Assembly: GCF_020085105.1 (NCBI RefSeq)
Contig: NC_058063.1
Span: 12,181,651-12,245,650 of the forward strand
DNA from: Siniperca chuatsi
Lineage: Eukaryota > Chordata > Actinopteri > Centrarchiformes > Sinipercidae
Length of the DNA: 64,000 nt
Direction of reading: 5' to 3'
The translations under genes were made by a program, and so were the position numbers. The notes under the pieces were generated by a model. That model did no database searches, was not told the origin of the DNA, and worked only from the letters and a program-made list of their open reading frames with translations. Of this stretch, positions 24,952 to 36,600 are shown piece by piece. The stretch's first letter is position 1; each line of letters starts with the position of its first letter.

Positions 24952-25309
24952 AGTATTTTCTTGTAAGATTATAGTCTTGTAGTCCTTTGTTATTATAAAG
25001 TTATGATTGTCATGTGTGCTTATGTGTCTGTGGTTTTCATTAGCTATTTTTCAAATATGTTAACTCCTCCTATATGTGCTTTGATGCTGTTTGTCTGCTT
25101 TTTTGTTTGTCTTGTTCGTCTCTTCAAAATGTTTACATCAACCTGTTCAGTTTGCAGATATCTAGTCATTTGGCTAAATCTGCCATATTTACATCATATT
25201 GATGTTAGTTAGTGTGTAATGAGCCTGATACATAAATAAACTAGAATTGTATCACCTTGTTTAAAGGATGAGTCAAGAATAATAAACAAAGACTTCAGAA
25301 CATAATCTG

Positions 25310-26511
25310 TTTATTATAGTTATTCTGAGTACATTTTCAGATAAATTAAAATTGTAAGATTAGGAGTGCTCAGTAGTAGTGGCAGTGTACAGAGGTATAT
25401 TTTATTATCGCTTCAAAACAAAATTGCTGACAAAAACTATTTCCATCATAATACTGCTGCCTGCATAGTCTTAACTGTGAAAAAATATTAAAGCAAGAAT
25501 GGGAAATTAAAATCAGATGGCATAGGGTACAATTTGGAAGGGAAGTGACACTACTGGAAAGTGAATACGAATCAAATACCTTTTTGACATGTCACAGTAG
25601 GAAATCAGGGTCCTGGTATTATGCATGATGGCTCATTGTCACACTGTCATGTTAATGTTATTAGTAACACCTGTGCCTTTCCTACTATGACAAGTCAAAA
25701 TGTCTGCTGTGAAAAAGGTCCATTGACTCATGTTGTAAAGAAAAGATCTCACCTTTCTCAAAGGATTTAATAAGTAGTTTTTGAAATCTACTTATTTTAA
25801 ATTTTGTCTGATTTCTCTTTGTCAAAACCTCTAGTGAAAGCAAAAACCCCCCAAACAAAACAAATACATAGATTCATCTAAAGGTCCAGACTAAAAATTC
25901 AATACATTTTTTTTATGTTTATGTTTTTTATGTCTTAACAACAATGATTTTACACAGAGAACCTCATTTGGTTGTAGTTGTTGCTCACAGTACATTTTTT
26001 CCTGTAACTTTTCAAGTAACTACTAGAGTGTGTCAATGATACTCATACATTCACGTTGCAAAAAGATGCATATAAACAACAACTGGGATACTATTGGGAC
26101 ATAAATGTCATTTTGACGTTCTTGTACAATATGTACAATCATCTTTCAGTCTTTTTAATTCCTAAAAATGTTTTAACATACACACATATATACAAACACA
26201 AGGGTGACAAAACCAAAAAGTTATAAAATATTCATTACGTGGTAAAAGAAGTGTATGTCATCTATAGTATTATAAATCATACTCCCTGATGTAAAGTAGC
26301 TCTCTGTAGCTATGTACTGTATATGACTACTGTGTTACACTCCATGGACATAAAGTCTCTTTTTTCAAATATTTATAAAGTCAAAGTAGCAACTTTTGAC
26401 AGGTTCTTCAGTCTTTTGTTCCTTTCTTAAATCAAAACTTTCTTCTGATTTGTGTCTCCTTCAGCATACTGTGCATGACGTTCCCGTTCAGCTAATTTTT
26501 TGGCCTTTTAT
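25310..26511 (-). other. Probable 3' UTR of zfp91
   Basis: Non-coding sequence directly downstream of the zfp91 stop. A minus-strand AATAAA (plus TTTATT at 25310-25315) is a reasonable poly(A) signal. No repeat was recognised inside. Confidence 0.45.
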
Positions 26512-29500
26512 CTAGATTAAATCTCCATTAACCTCGGCACACTGTAACAGAATCTGTCTCTCTCCTTCTCTCTCCCAAATAATACCCTCATCTTCCTTCC
26601 TCCTCTCCCCATTACCCTCCCACATCATTTCCCCTACATCCTGATGACCACCACCCACCACCACCCGGTCCCACAGCTCACCCTCCCCAGGCAGCTGTGC
26701 ATCCTCATGAGCCTCCCTGCCCCACTGCACAGCCTGCTGGGAAGCCAGGGAGGCTGTGGAGGCCAGTGTGGTGACGGAGCTCAGGGTGAGGAGGGTGCTC
26801 TGGGGGTCGGCAGTGGACATAGATGTGACAGTGCTGGCAGGAAGGGTGGAGAGGAGGTGAGCAGGAGAAGCAGTGGTGAGGTGCAGCATGGTGGGGGCTT
26901 GCTGCTGATGTGCCACCTGCACCACATGATGCGTGGGCAGTTGGAAGAACTGGCCCTGAGATACATCTATCTGAGTCTGTGGAGCGAGCGGGAGCACCAC
27001 CTGATGCAGTGGAGTGAGCATACCACTCACCGCTTCCTGACTTTCCTGGCTGACAGAGGGCTGGTCAGGCTGGGTGAGCACTGGGACACTCTCTGGGATC
27101 AGGGTGGGACTGCTTATTACCGAGCCCCCATTAGCTGCTAGGGCTTCAGCTATGAGCACCTCAGGGTGGCTCTTTGCCTTGTGGGCAACAACTGAGTCCT
27201 TTTTCTCAAACTTTTTGCCACAAATGGAGCAAGAGAACTGGTAGGAGGCTTCTGCATCATGCTTCTTCATGTGCCAGTTTAAGGAGGCCTTCTGACGGCA
27301 GGTGAAGCCGCAGATTTCACACCTGTCACAGGGGGGAGACAAAGACCAGGTTATAGTCCAGCTGACTTGAAGCTTGAGTCTCATCCATGGCACTTTACTT
27401 TTGATTTCACGGCAATTTACTCCGAACCAGTGGTGGAAGAAGTATTCAGATCCTTTACTTAAGTAAAAGTAGTAACACCACAGTGTAAAATATACTCCAT
27501 TACAAGTAAAAATCCTGCATTTAAAATTTGACTTATGCAAAAACACAAAAGAATTATCAGCAAAATTTACTGTGAGTGAGTAAAAGTACTCACTATGCAG
27601 GCAAAATGGTCAGAGTTATATCATAATACTGTATACTACTGGATCATTATTTTTACTGATACATTAATATTAAGCATTTAAATACTGCATTGTAATATTA
27701 TTAATACATTTTGTAGTATTGGCAAGATGGAGCTGATTCAAGCTACTTTATATACTATTGGTTGGTTTAATTGACTGTATAACAATGCATTGTATTTTAT
27801 ATACTCATAATATATATTTTATATTTTTATCTGCAAAGTAATTAGTCACTACAGCTGTCATATAAATGTAGTGGAGTAAATAGTACAATATTTCCCCATA
27901 AAATGTTGTGGAGTAGAAGTATAAAGTAACAAAATGAAAACACTCAAATAAATTACAAGTACCTCAAAATAGTACTTAAAGGGACAGTTCACCCAAAATC
28001 AAAAATACATATTTTTCCTCTTGTCTGTAGTGCTATTTATCCATCAAGGATGTTTTGGTGTGAGTTTTGGAGTTATCAGCCATAGCGATGTCTGCATTTT
28101 TTAAATATAATATATAGTCCTTAGCTTGAGGTGCTCAAAGCGGCAAAAAAAAAAAAAATTTGAAAAACTCAACAGCAACGTCTCTTTCCAGAAATCATGA
28201 CCTGGTTACTCAAGATAATCCCCAGATTTGTTGTGAGCAGTTTCATGTAGGAACTATCGGTAGAAAGAAAATAGTTCCTACATGAAACTGCTCACAACAA
28301 ATCTTAAAAGTACTTCAGTGACATGTACTCCACCACTGCTCAGAACTAAAACTAAAATAACTACATATATCACTGGACAATTTATGTATTATAGAAAAGA
28401 AAATGTTCTTCAGGCAGTCTTAAGCAGATCGGTTTCAACTTCATATGGTCTTCATCAGGGCAGAGCTAGCAAAACAGGTTGTTTACACCTGGTACTCTAA
28501 ATACAGAAAAAAACTTCTATCACAATGATATCGAAATATTAATGTCATAAAAAAGAAATAATGACCATACTAATCATATCGCTCGGGATGCTGCAGACTC
28601 ATCAATAGGTACAATTAAGAAGGCTGTTTATAAATGCGGTTAATCTATTTCTTCATTCAAACCCGGATATACCATGGTATAAAGTGTATGCATTATCCTG
28701 TTAATTCTGTAAACTGAACAGCACACTGTGTCTGTGTCCACAGCACACACTGTGACATGAAAAATGTCTACTCACTGTATTGGCTTCTCTCCTGTGTGGA
28801 TCATCCGGTGCACAGCCAGGTTATGGGAGCTCTTGAAGGCTCGAGCACAATACTCACAGATGTAGTCCCTTTGATCTGAAATCAGATGGCATGCAGAAAT
28901 TAACCATCTCTTGGCTTGTTATGTACTGTTAAGACATTTCAAGCAGATCAGAAATGGTCTAACTAGTTTCATAATCAAATAAACATAAGGTATGGTGCCA
29001 GTCTAAACACGTTGTAAATGAACAGCTGTGTCCTAACATCACCTGTATGGTGTTTAGCATGGCGTAACAGCTGCTTCTGCAGACGAAACAATCGCCCACA
29101 CGAGGGGTGATCACACACATACTTCTTTTTTAGCAAGTGCTGGTATTTTATATGGTGCTGAAATAAAGAGATGAGAGTAAAGTAATAAAGAGTAAGCTGG
29201 TTAAGTGTACAATGCCACTCACAGTCATTTACAGGTGAAACTATTCATTCTAATATTCAAACTAATCATTTAAACATTAATATCACTGGTTTCTAAATAT
29301 TACAGTAAACACACCCAACCTCTGATACTTTGCACCTTGAGGTATGTTCACAGATCTTAAATAGTATGTAAAAATACAGTATATCAATTTGGTTTCTATG
29401 GCTGAGCTAATATTGTTGCTACTTTACAGTGCCAAATTTAAGACAGTGGTAAGACAGGGTTGTCATGGTTACAGTTGACAGGATGGCAAACCTGTAGGTA

Positions 29501-32196
29501 GCGTGGGTGGGCCAAGACAGTACCACAGCCCTCCATTTCACAGCGGACGTATTGCACTGGGGGTTTTTTCCTATGAAGACAGAAAAAAGGGAAACTATAT
29601 AATAATCATACTTGATCCAAATAGTACCAGTCATCTACAGTGAATAATACAACTAATACTGTTACCTTCGTTTTGGTGGCCGAGGGGCTTTGTCATCTTT
29701 TTGTTGTCTACCTCTCCTAAAATGAAAACAGATTGCAAAACAGAATTTGAATTGTCAAACAACACTTTAATCCTTCTTCCCAAACTTCTAACTGTCAATT
29801 ACAGTCAGGATGATTCACCCCTAAGTAGTGCACAATTCGATTTTAATTTAAGTTGCTATGATTCAATTACAAAACAATAATGACTCGTATTGACAATATT
29901 AACAGTCACAATAGCAAAATCATTATATAAAAATATATTATCAACATTAACAAAATATATCATGACTGATCAAGAAGTAACATGTGCTGCTATAATATTA
30001 CCTTGAGGGTTCAGTTTGGCATCAACAACAGGTTGTTTTGACTCCGTCTCTAGGTGGTAACATGTATTGTGATTTTGTGTGTTAGTTTTACTGCTTCAAA
30101 TTTTTTTGCATGACAAAGCTCGAATACTAAATGGGTTTTGATCTGCTCCGCTTTTCCTCTTGACTTCATAAAATCTAAAATGTTTTCATTTTGATGGATA
30201 GAAGATTCCAGAAGACAACAGAAAAAAGTGTGTCCTGAGCTTTAATTTAAAAAAAAATTCTGACATTATCTCAGTGTGAGAAAGAGGCGCTGTAGTGCCA
30301 GTGTGAGACTCATTTAATGTTGCCCTGAATAATGTTAAATTAATGAAGCTGTTTATATCATAAGCAGATTAGGATCATATATATGCTGTTAACTTCCTTC
30401 ATGGTGCACCAAGCAAAACCTTTTCTAAGTAAGCAGGCTATCAGACCGAAAACAGGTCTGCTTTGGTGGGGGCGTGTGGCTTTGGTTACCAGTGAGACGT
30501 GAAATACACCTATTGTCAGTTCGTGCCATCAGTCCTTCTGTCCTATCAATGGATACGCTGCTTACTTTCTGGGTGGCTCTGTGTTATCGCCCACTCCATC
30601 TTCACTCTCCACAACAATCTTGGTTGATTCTTCCTTTTTAATGTCATTTTCTTCTTTCTCTTTTTCTGACTCCTCTTTCTTGACTTCCTTTTGTTGCAAC
30701 GTTGTACGCCGCCTTGATTTTCCCCTAAGGAGTTAAGAGATAAAGCCTAATTTACTATTAAAACTAACATTTTAACATTCATCATGATGGAAGTCTTCAT
30801 ATAAAGTAACATTCTTGACTAATACTCATTATGGAAAGGCAGTGAGCTCAGCGTACGTCTTTGTCTCTGCTTTATAGATGAGGTCATTTGGGTCATCTCT
30901 GAATGGAGGGTCCTTGTTGAGAGCTGCGTCAGGATCTGCAACGCTAATATGGATATCAACATCATACTGGCCACAATGAAATTCCCATTTGCAAATCAAA
31001 CAGAAATCCAACATTTTCGCTGCTGCTCATTTAATAAATTGTATACCACTCACTTGTCATTGCTTCCTTTCAAAGCACTTGTTTCCTCTCCTGAAAAACA
31101 GAGATAATTAATGTCATTTCAGTTTCAGATGATTGCAGTTGTTTAATATTTTAGTCTTATTGTCATGACATTTGTACAATTGTACAGTATGTAGTAAAAA
31201 TAATGGAAGTGGTCTTTGTTTTACCACATGATGAAGCCTCCATCTCTGCTTCAGGCTTGCATGCTGTTGCTGGTGTGGTGCAAGAGGCTTGGGTTGGAGG
31301 TCTCTCTTTGCCCTTTCTAGATTTGGACAGCTTTGGTCCAAGAGCGTATTTGGATGCTGAGGAAGTCAGAGTGCCCATGTAATAGTGATAGATGTAATAA
31401 ATTACAGGAATACAATTTCTGCTTATAGTTGAAATGGACTAAAGTATGTGTCTTTGTACCTTTTTTGGCTGTGGACTTTGCAAGTCTGTGTGAGAGAGAG
31501 TCTACAGTAAATGACAGCCAGGTGCAAATCAAAATAAATCTGTAGTATACTTATACCTAGGAAAATACATAGTATGCTTTAACTCTACAGCCCTTTGACA
31601 ATGAACAAGAACATGATAACAAGAGCACAGACAGGAAAACGCATGCATTCAACTCATTTATTTTGGTTTCAGTATCTGGTAAACCTATAGCTTTAAGAAA
31701 CCCCAGTTATATTACACACTTCCGACAATTACAGCCCCAAGCCTTCTTGCAGTGCAATCTCACAAGTGCTTCTAACAAGCCCTCTTGCAAGCGATGTAGC
31801 TGTCTTGTTGCAATAGCAGTGTACAGCAAAGTAGTTGATGTGCTTTTGTGCACGCACTTACTGCATGACAGGTGTGTTTTTGGAGCGTGATCCCGCAGGT
31901 CTCCCACGTCCACGGTGCAGACTCGTAGGTTTTTCCTTGCAAGGGACATTCTTAGACTCACTAGTCCTGCCAACTCCAGCTCCCCTGGCTCGCAAAACAT
32001 GCGCTGGACCCCCGGTACCAGACCGAGAGTCATCGAAGTCCGGGGAGGTCACTGCGGTTTTCATGCGCCTTTTACTACCTCTTCTCCCGCTAGACGGTTC
32101 AGTCGGGTCCGGGGATGGGTTGGCGGCCTCCGTTGAGTCTCCGGTTGTCTCAATCCCAGGACGACTACCTGAAACCTCGTCTTCCTCCGAGTCCAT
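26512..32196 (-). CDS. zfp91: ZFP91 zinc-finger protein, 643 aa
   Basis: Exons (minus): 32196-31862, 31485-31460, 31356-31225, 31090-31054, 30943-30857, 30724-30566, 29716-29666, 29570-29492, 29157-29043, 28875-28776, 27322-26512. The phases chain perfectly to 644 codons. The N-terminus is acidic/basic and low-complexity. KDPPFRDDPNDLIYK matches the conserved motif before the basic region, and RGRQQKDDKAPRPPKRRKKP leads into five C2H2 fingers: 286-309, 317-340, 347-367, 375-395 and 405-426. Finger 4 (CEICGFTCRQKASLNWHMKKH) and the KAKSHPEVLIAEALAAN tail match human ZFP91 almost exactly. ZFP91 is a nuclear protein reported as an atypical E3 ligase acting on NIK in non-canonical NF-kB signalling. 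The Gln/Ser/Thr-rich C-terminus is less conserved. The exon 5 acceptor (TATTAG) was chosen over a nearby CAG because only it keeps the frame. Confidence 0.95.
27428..28338. mobile_element. hAT-type non-autonomous element with a nested repeat, in the last intron of zfp91
   Basis: The ends CAGTGGTGGAAGAAGTA and ATGTACTCCACCACTG are imperfect terminal inverted repeats. The flanks CTCCGAAC (27420-27427) and CTCAGAAC (28339-28346) are an 8-bp target duplication with one mismatch, the size made by hAT transposases. From about 27977 (GGGACAGTTCACCCAAAATC) to 28304 a different fish repeat is inserted, ending in the hairpin described separately. No transposase remains. Confidence 0.75.
28224..28304. 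repeat. Perfect 34-bp hairpin
   Basis: 28224-28257 (AGATTTGTTGTGAGCAGTTT onward) and 28271-28304 are exact reverse complements, separated by 13 nt (CGGTAGAAAGAAA). It lies at the end of the repeat nested in the hAT-type element. Confidence 0.9.
29717..30565 (-). other. Intron 6 of zfp91
   Basis: 850 bp of AT-rich sequence between exons 6 and 7, with no additional exon or recognised repeat. Confidence 0.5.
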
Positions 32197-33563
32197 GTCG
32201 CTCTTATTTAACTGTTATGACCCTTACAGACTTTTGATATTAGTCAGTTATGAACATAGAAAATTTAAGATCAACGTAACGTAGAAGGCCCTAGCCCTAA
32301 CCAAGTTTTGTTAGCTCGGTCAAGAGTAAATTTTCGGTCACTACGCAAGCATTTCATTACCTAGCTTATTAATAAAAAAGTTACGTTGTATGATAAATAT
32401 AATTTTACAAACATTCAGCATTATTTACTTCTTAAAGCTATAGCAAACCTCATATTTATTTTGCCGCGGCTAGGCCTGTTTGGGATGCGTCTCCTTTAAG
32501 AGCACAGCAGCAGTAGCGCGGAGATGCGAAATTATTATGTTTGGACTAACGGGCTTCCATACTAATTAAAAAGAGTGGTTATGGGAAATATAGTTATAAT
32601 TAAAACAGTTGGATTTATGCATTTAGGTTTATGCAATTGTGCTAAACCCTTAAACCTGTTAAAATAGCAGTTATTTTGGTTCTATGAGTAATTAAAAACT
32701 TTTTAAAAGTTATTTTAGACTGATTAGCCTCTTTCATTATATGGCACAGAAATGATATCTTCAATAATAAAATACTGAAAATAATTATTAAGTTTTTTAT
32801 TGTTTTATTCTTCTTCTATTATATGGCACACATAAATTAGATCTAAAATAATGTCCTTTTTTAAAAAAAAACCCCACACACACTAGACACAACTTTCTGC
32901 AGCACAGTCTGATCCCGGGTGTGGCTGTATCACAACAGTTCTGAGTATTCAAGGCAAAATGGTGGATAAAATGATGAAGTAAAGAAGACACTGTCCTGAC
33001 ATGAATGACAACAGTGTCATAAGGTTGGGTATGATTGAGACGCTGAGATTTGAAGGTTGGGAAGTACAAGTTTGTTCTCAGAAGTGCCAGTGTAATGTCA
33101 TTTTGCCAAATACTCAAATTGTCCATTGTATTATTCATTGGGCATGCTGCACACGGTTAACACCCAGCAAAACATGTGGGACCAAACATGTTTTTCGGGT
33201 TTGAACACTGCTTCTTCTAAACATTTAGCTATTGTCATCCAATGAAACTTGGCACAGAAGAAAATGTATTGAGGTCATGGCTCCTAATAGTTGGTTAATG
33301 AATTTAGAGTATCAAACTTGCTTAAGTTAGTTACATAATTCTTCCAAGTGATCATGATGTTTGCCATTTATTTTTCTCAAAGTTATAATTACATCGTAAT
33401 GCAGCTGTACAGGCCGACTGATTTAAAAGGTTTTCACTGCAGATTATAACAATTCTTGTTCTCCTACATTTCAGAACATTTGTGGTGGGTCTTTTGTATT
33501 GATCAAATGTTTTGTTTGTAAAATCTTAATCTGTAAGGTAACTAGTAACTCCAGGTGTCAGAT
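32197..33563. other. Upstream region of zfp91 and intergenic sequence
   Basis: 32197-32560 is the zfp91 upstream/promoter side, with a small GC-richer patch near 32460-32530. The rest is AT-rich without supported genes. From about 33523 a truncated copy of the 27428-28338 repeat family begins (GTAACTAGTAACTCC). Confidence 0.4.
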
Positions 33564-33565
33564 TA

Positions 33566-34736
33566 CAGTTTTTTACAATCGCTATGACAGTTTTTTCGAT
33601 ACATTTAACAATTTTCCTAAACTCTTAATGCACCAACACATCTAAAACACACAATTGGCAAAATGGTTAATTTCATGCTCAAAATCACACATTGTAAACT
33701 AAACCCCAAAACTAATTTTCAAAATACAATAATTAACTAACACAATACACTATGTCTAACAAAACACTGCAAACAAATAATTATTCAAAACACTAACACA
33801 TGTTCTCTTCCAACAGGAACATTTAGTCAATCATAACACAATGACAAAAAAAACACTATCATCAGCTAAAATTACAGAAACTGCTTTATTTTATGTGTCA
33901 GGTCTGCCCTTATACAATAGACAGTATATTGTATTGATCATAGATTGTGTTTTGCATTGTAGTTTCTTTTTATGCCTCTCTACATTTTTGTTTTGTTGGG
34001 TTTAGTAAATGCATGCATTTTGTTTCTTTTGCTGCAGAAATTCAATACAAAAATTGAATGACCATCTCACAGTAGCTTTATAAAATGTACAGTTTATGTA
34101 AAAAAAAAAAAATACAGACACAGAATTGCTGCAGTTAAGACTTTATTTGCAAAAGGACATTACTGCAAGATATACAAACAGAAAAAGAACTGGAATTATA
34201 ATAAAAAAACAAAGTAATCTTCTAATCTGCCTGGTCTTCTGCATTTGGCCACATGTTCTCATCCACATCACACCTGATATCTTCTCTGGCAAGGCACCGT
34301 GGGAAGAATCTTTTGGCATGCCTTATCCACCCCTGGCAGTGATCAGCTGTGATTTATATATTTGCATAATTGGAATAAGCTGTTTCTCATTAGCAATGGA
34401 ATAAAATACAGGGAATATATTTGTGTTTCAATTCACAATATGAACAGCTGTTATCTTTGACTTTAGCCTATATAAGTTATGTTTAGAACATGATGTTATC
34501 TGTTCTGACATACAGTGTGAAAGCATTACATTGTTTTGGTCTTGGTTGAGCTTGTGTGTAAAAGAAGTTCAAGCATTTTAAATTGGTGTTAACTGTATGC
34601 ATTTTGTATCAAAGCAACAAGAAATGTGTTAATTGTATAGCCTACAAAGACGGATGTTGTGCTAACCGTGTTAAGAGTTTAGGAAACTTGTTTAATTGTA
34701 TTGAAAAAACTGTCATAGCGATTGTAAAAAAAACTG
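33566..34736 (-). mobile_element. Tc1/mariner-like DNA transposon with transposase remnant
   Basis: The element is 1171 bp. It begins CAGTTTTTTACAATCGCTAT and its right end is the reverse complement of a very similar sequence; terminal inverted repeats run about 60 bp. TA dinucleotides flank both ends (33564-33565, 34737-34738), the Tc1/mariner target. On the minus strand around 34210-34330 an open stretch reads GWIRHAKRFFPRCLAREDI and CDVDENMWPNAED before a stop. I know this as the C-terminus of a fish transposase family. The rest of the coding region is gone, so this copy is non-autonomous. Confidence 0.75.
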
Positions 34737-34738
34737 TA

Positions 34739-34860
34739 ATGTAGTGGAGTAGAAGTCTAAAGTAGCATAAAATTGAAATACTCAAGTAAAGTAAAAGTAC
34801 CTCAAAATTGTACTTAAGTACAGTACTTGAGTAAATGTACTTAGTTAATTTCCACCACTG
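34739..34860 (+). repeat. Right half of a hAT-type repeat split by the Tc1-like insertion
   Basis: ATGTAGTGGAGTAGAAGTCT through to TTTCCACCACTG is the right end of the family seen whole at 27428-28338. Its left part (about 33523-33563) lies on the other side of the 1.17-kb Tc1-like element. Confidence 0.75.
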
Positions 34861-36231
34861 CTGACATGTTAGACACATAATTTAACACAATAGTTTAAGG
34901 CGAGTGATGTGTGTAACTTCAAGAACAGTTGTGAAAACAGGAAGCACTTTGTATTAAATGTAATACCTCCTTCCTGACATGAAATATAATATCATGGTTA
35001 CTGTACCACAAAAATGCAGTTCAGGTGAGGTGAGAGATTGGACTTTGTAATTAGTCATATTATTCATGCATACAGAACTAAAAAATAAATACAATGTTGA
35101 GGCATGGTGTTGGGACATACAGTTTTGTACTAGAATAAAGAACAAAACTGAAATTCTTGATCATTCACAGTATATGAAAAACACAACAATTATATTTTAA
35201 TAATGACTTCCCACTTACACCATTATTTTATGCAGGTGTGAGTCACTTTGAATGGAATGGACCTCTTTTCATGTGTCATAGTAAAAAAAGCACATATGAT
35301 ACAATGAACAAGGGTGGTGATACATTTAAGTCCTCCAGTAAGTGCTGCCAGTTATGATGCCTGGATCACCTAAATGGAAGGCAGCTATTATTTCACACAT
35401 GAAAGTCTGTTTACAGGTCTTGGGGAGTACTACTTCATATGTGAAAAAAGTTGTGTCTCCAGAGGGAGCTGCGTGAAATCACTGCCTCAAGTGATGTCAT
35501 CTGAGTCAGTGTCGGTTGGTGCTGAAGACTACAAACTTGAAAATGAAAAAAATCTGTGGGTGTAAAATTAGAAAGAAGTGTGCTTACCAGTCCCTGCTCC
35601 TCAGCTCTGCTTGAGACCAGCAGTTGAGGCTACATTAGCCGCTACTAGCATAACACACCCAAATCTCCGACTGAACTGTCGAGTTGCATTGTGGGTAATG
35701 TAGAGGCTAGGTCTTGACAAGGAAGAAGATTGTATAAAAAAGATGATATCTCTGGTTCTGCAGTATCGATTTTGATCATCTTTTTTTCTCCATTGTGTGC
35801 CACACAATGTAAATTGGTGGAGTAGTCATTTAATTACACCCATGCTTCTCCTGCTATGGCATGTCAAATGCTTATCATAAAAAGGCCTTAATTGACAATC
35901 AAGCTGGATCAACCTCTCTGACACTGTATTTTTGCTCCATGAATGATAATGAATGCTTCTTAAGTTTTGACATAAATGCACAATGAAACAGCTCTGAATG
36001 TTGGTTGTATATTTGAATTTATCATGTATTAACAGAGAATACTTTACCTCATTCTGCCATGCATGCCATATTAATTCACTTTTAAATACAAACCTTATGC
36101 TTTTGAATCTTGCTTTAAATGAACCTCTTCCCCACCTGACAAAGAAACTCTAAAATCTACTGTAGGTAGTTTTTTATACATCATACAATAATGAATATCA
36201 ATACAGTTGGGAAAAGAAAGAAATTAGCCCT
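34861..36231. other. Intergenic, contains a dispersed repeat
   Basis: About 35370-35840 looks like an interspersed repeat: GTTGTGTCTCCAGAGGGAGC and CATTGTGGGTAATGTAG are familiar fish repeat words. A fragment with the first word recurs at 39207-39245. No gene is supported. Confidence 0.4.
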
Positions 36232-36600
36232 GGTTTCTCCAAGTATGCTGACAATCTGGAGACAGAATCAGGAATAGTCTAAATAATTGAACAAACAGAA
36301 AAACAAAATAATGTAATATACAGTACTCTGAGGGGTCATGAGAGATGTTGTCATGCAACACATGTAGGAATAAAGTGTTTGGCTACAGATAATATGAGAC
36401 AAATGCCTTGAATTCTTTGCCTTTTGTTGTTGCTTTGTTATCAGATATGCTTGCTGAGATTTTTGTTTTTCTAGAATATTATCTGGACTTTCTAGAATCT
36501 CATGAACATGTTTGACGTCAGGGCTATAAATATAGAGTTAGTCAGGTCATGGAACAATTGATGCAGTGTAACCTGACTCACCTGACAAGAAAAATACAGT
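36232..36600 (+). repeat. Duplicated upstream block of the first mucin-like copy
   Basis: 36232-36456 recurs as a direct copy at about 39248-39474 (GACAATCTGGAGACAGAATC, GAATAAAGTGTTTGGCTACA). 36457-36600 recurs inverted at 39502-39652. The breakpoint between the direct and inverted parts lies at about 36456. Confidence 0.8.
36469..36532 (+). promoter_or_regulatory. Promoter-like cluster: two TTCTAGAA sites, CRE, TATA box
   Basis: TTCTAGAA at 36469-36476 and 36490-36497 (the TTCnnGAA core of heat-shock elements), TGACGTCA at 36513-36520 (full CRE palindrome) and TATAAATA at 36525-36532. The order and spacing resemble a compact inducible promoter. A TATA box here would place initiation near 36555, slightly downstream of the ATG at 36549, so the true start codon is probably 36561 or later. 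Confidence 0.55.

Larger units (their letters stand above)
23353..25309. other. Intergenic between cntf and zfp91
   Basis: Holds the cntf upstream region (CpG-rich to about 23600), AT-rich filler, the microsatellite at 24667-24760 and the repeat tail at 24840-24951. No supported gene. Confidence 0.45.

Noticed and set aside
27323-27546. N-terminal extension of the last zfp91 exon
   Set aside because: It is intron plus hAT-type repeat sequence; the acceptor at 27323-27325 and the match to ZFP91 set the true exon start.
30857-30950. CAG acceptor nearest to zfp91 exon 5
   Set aside because: It would put a stop directly in frame; the TAG acceptor 7 nt upstream keeps the frame and the conserved protein.
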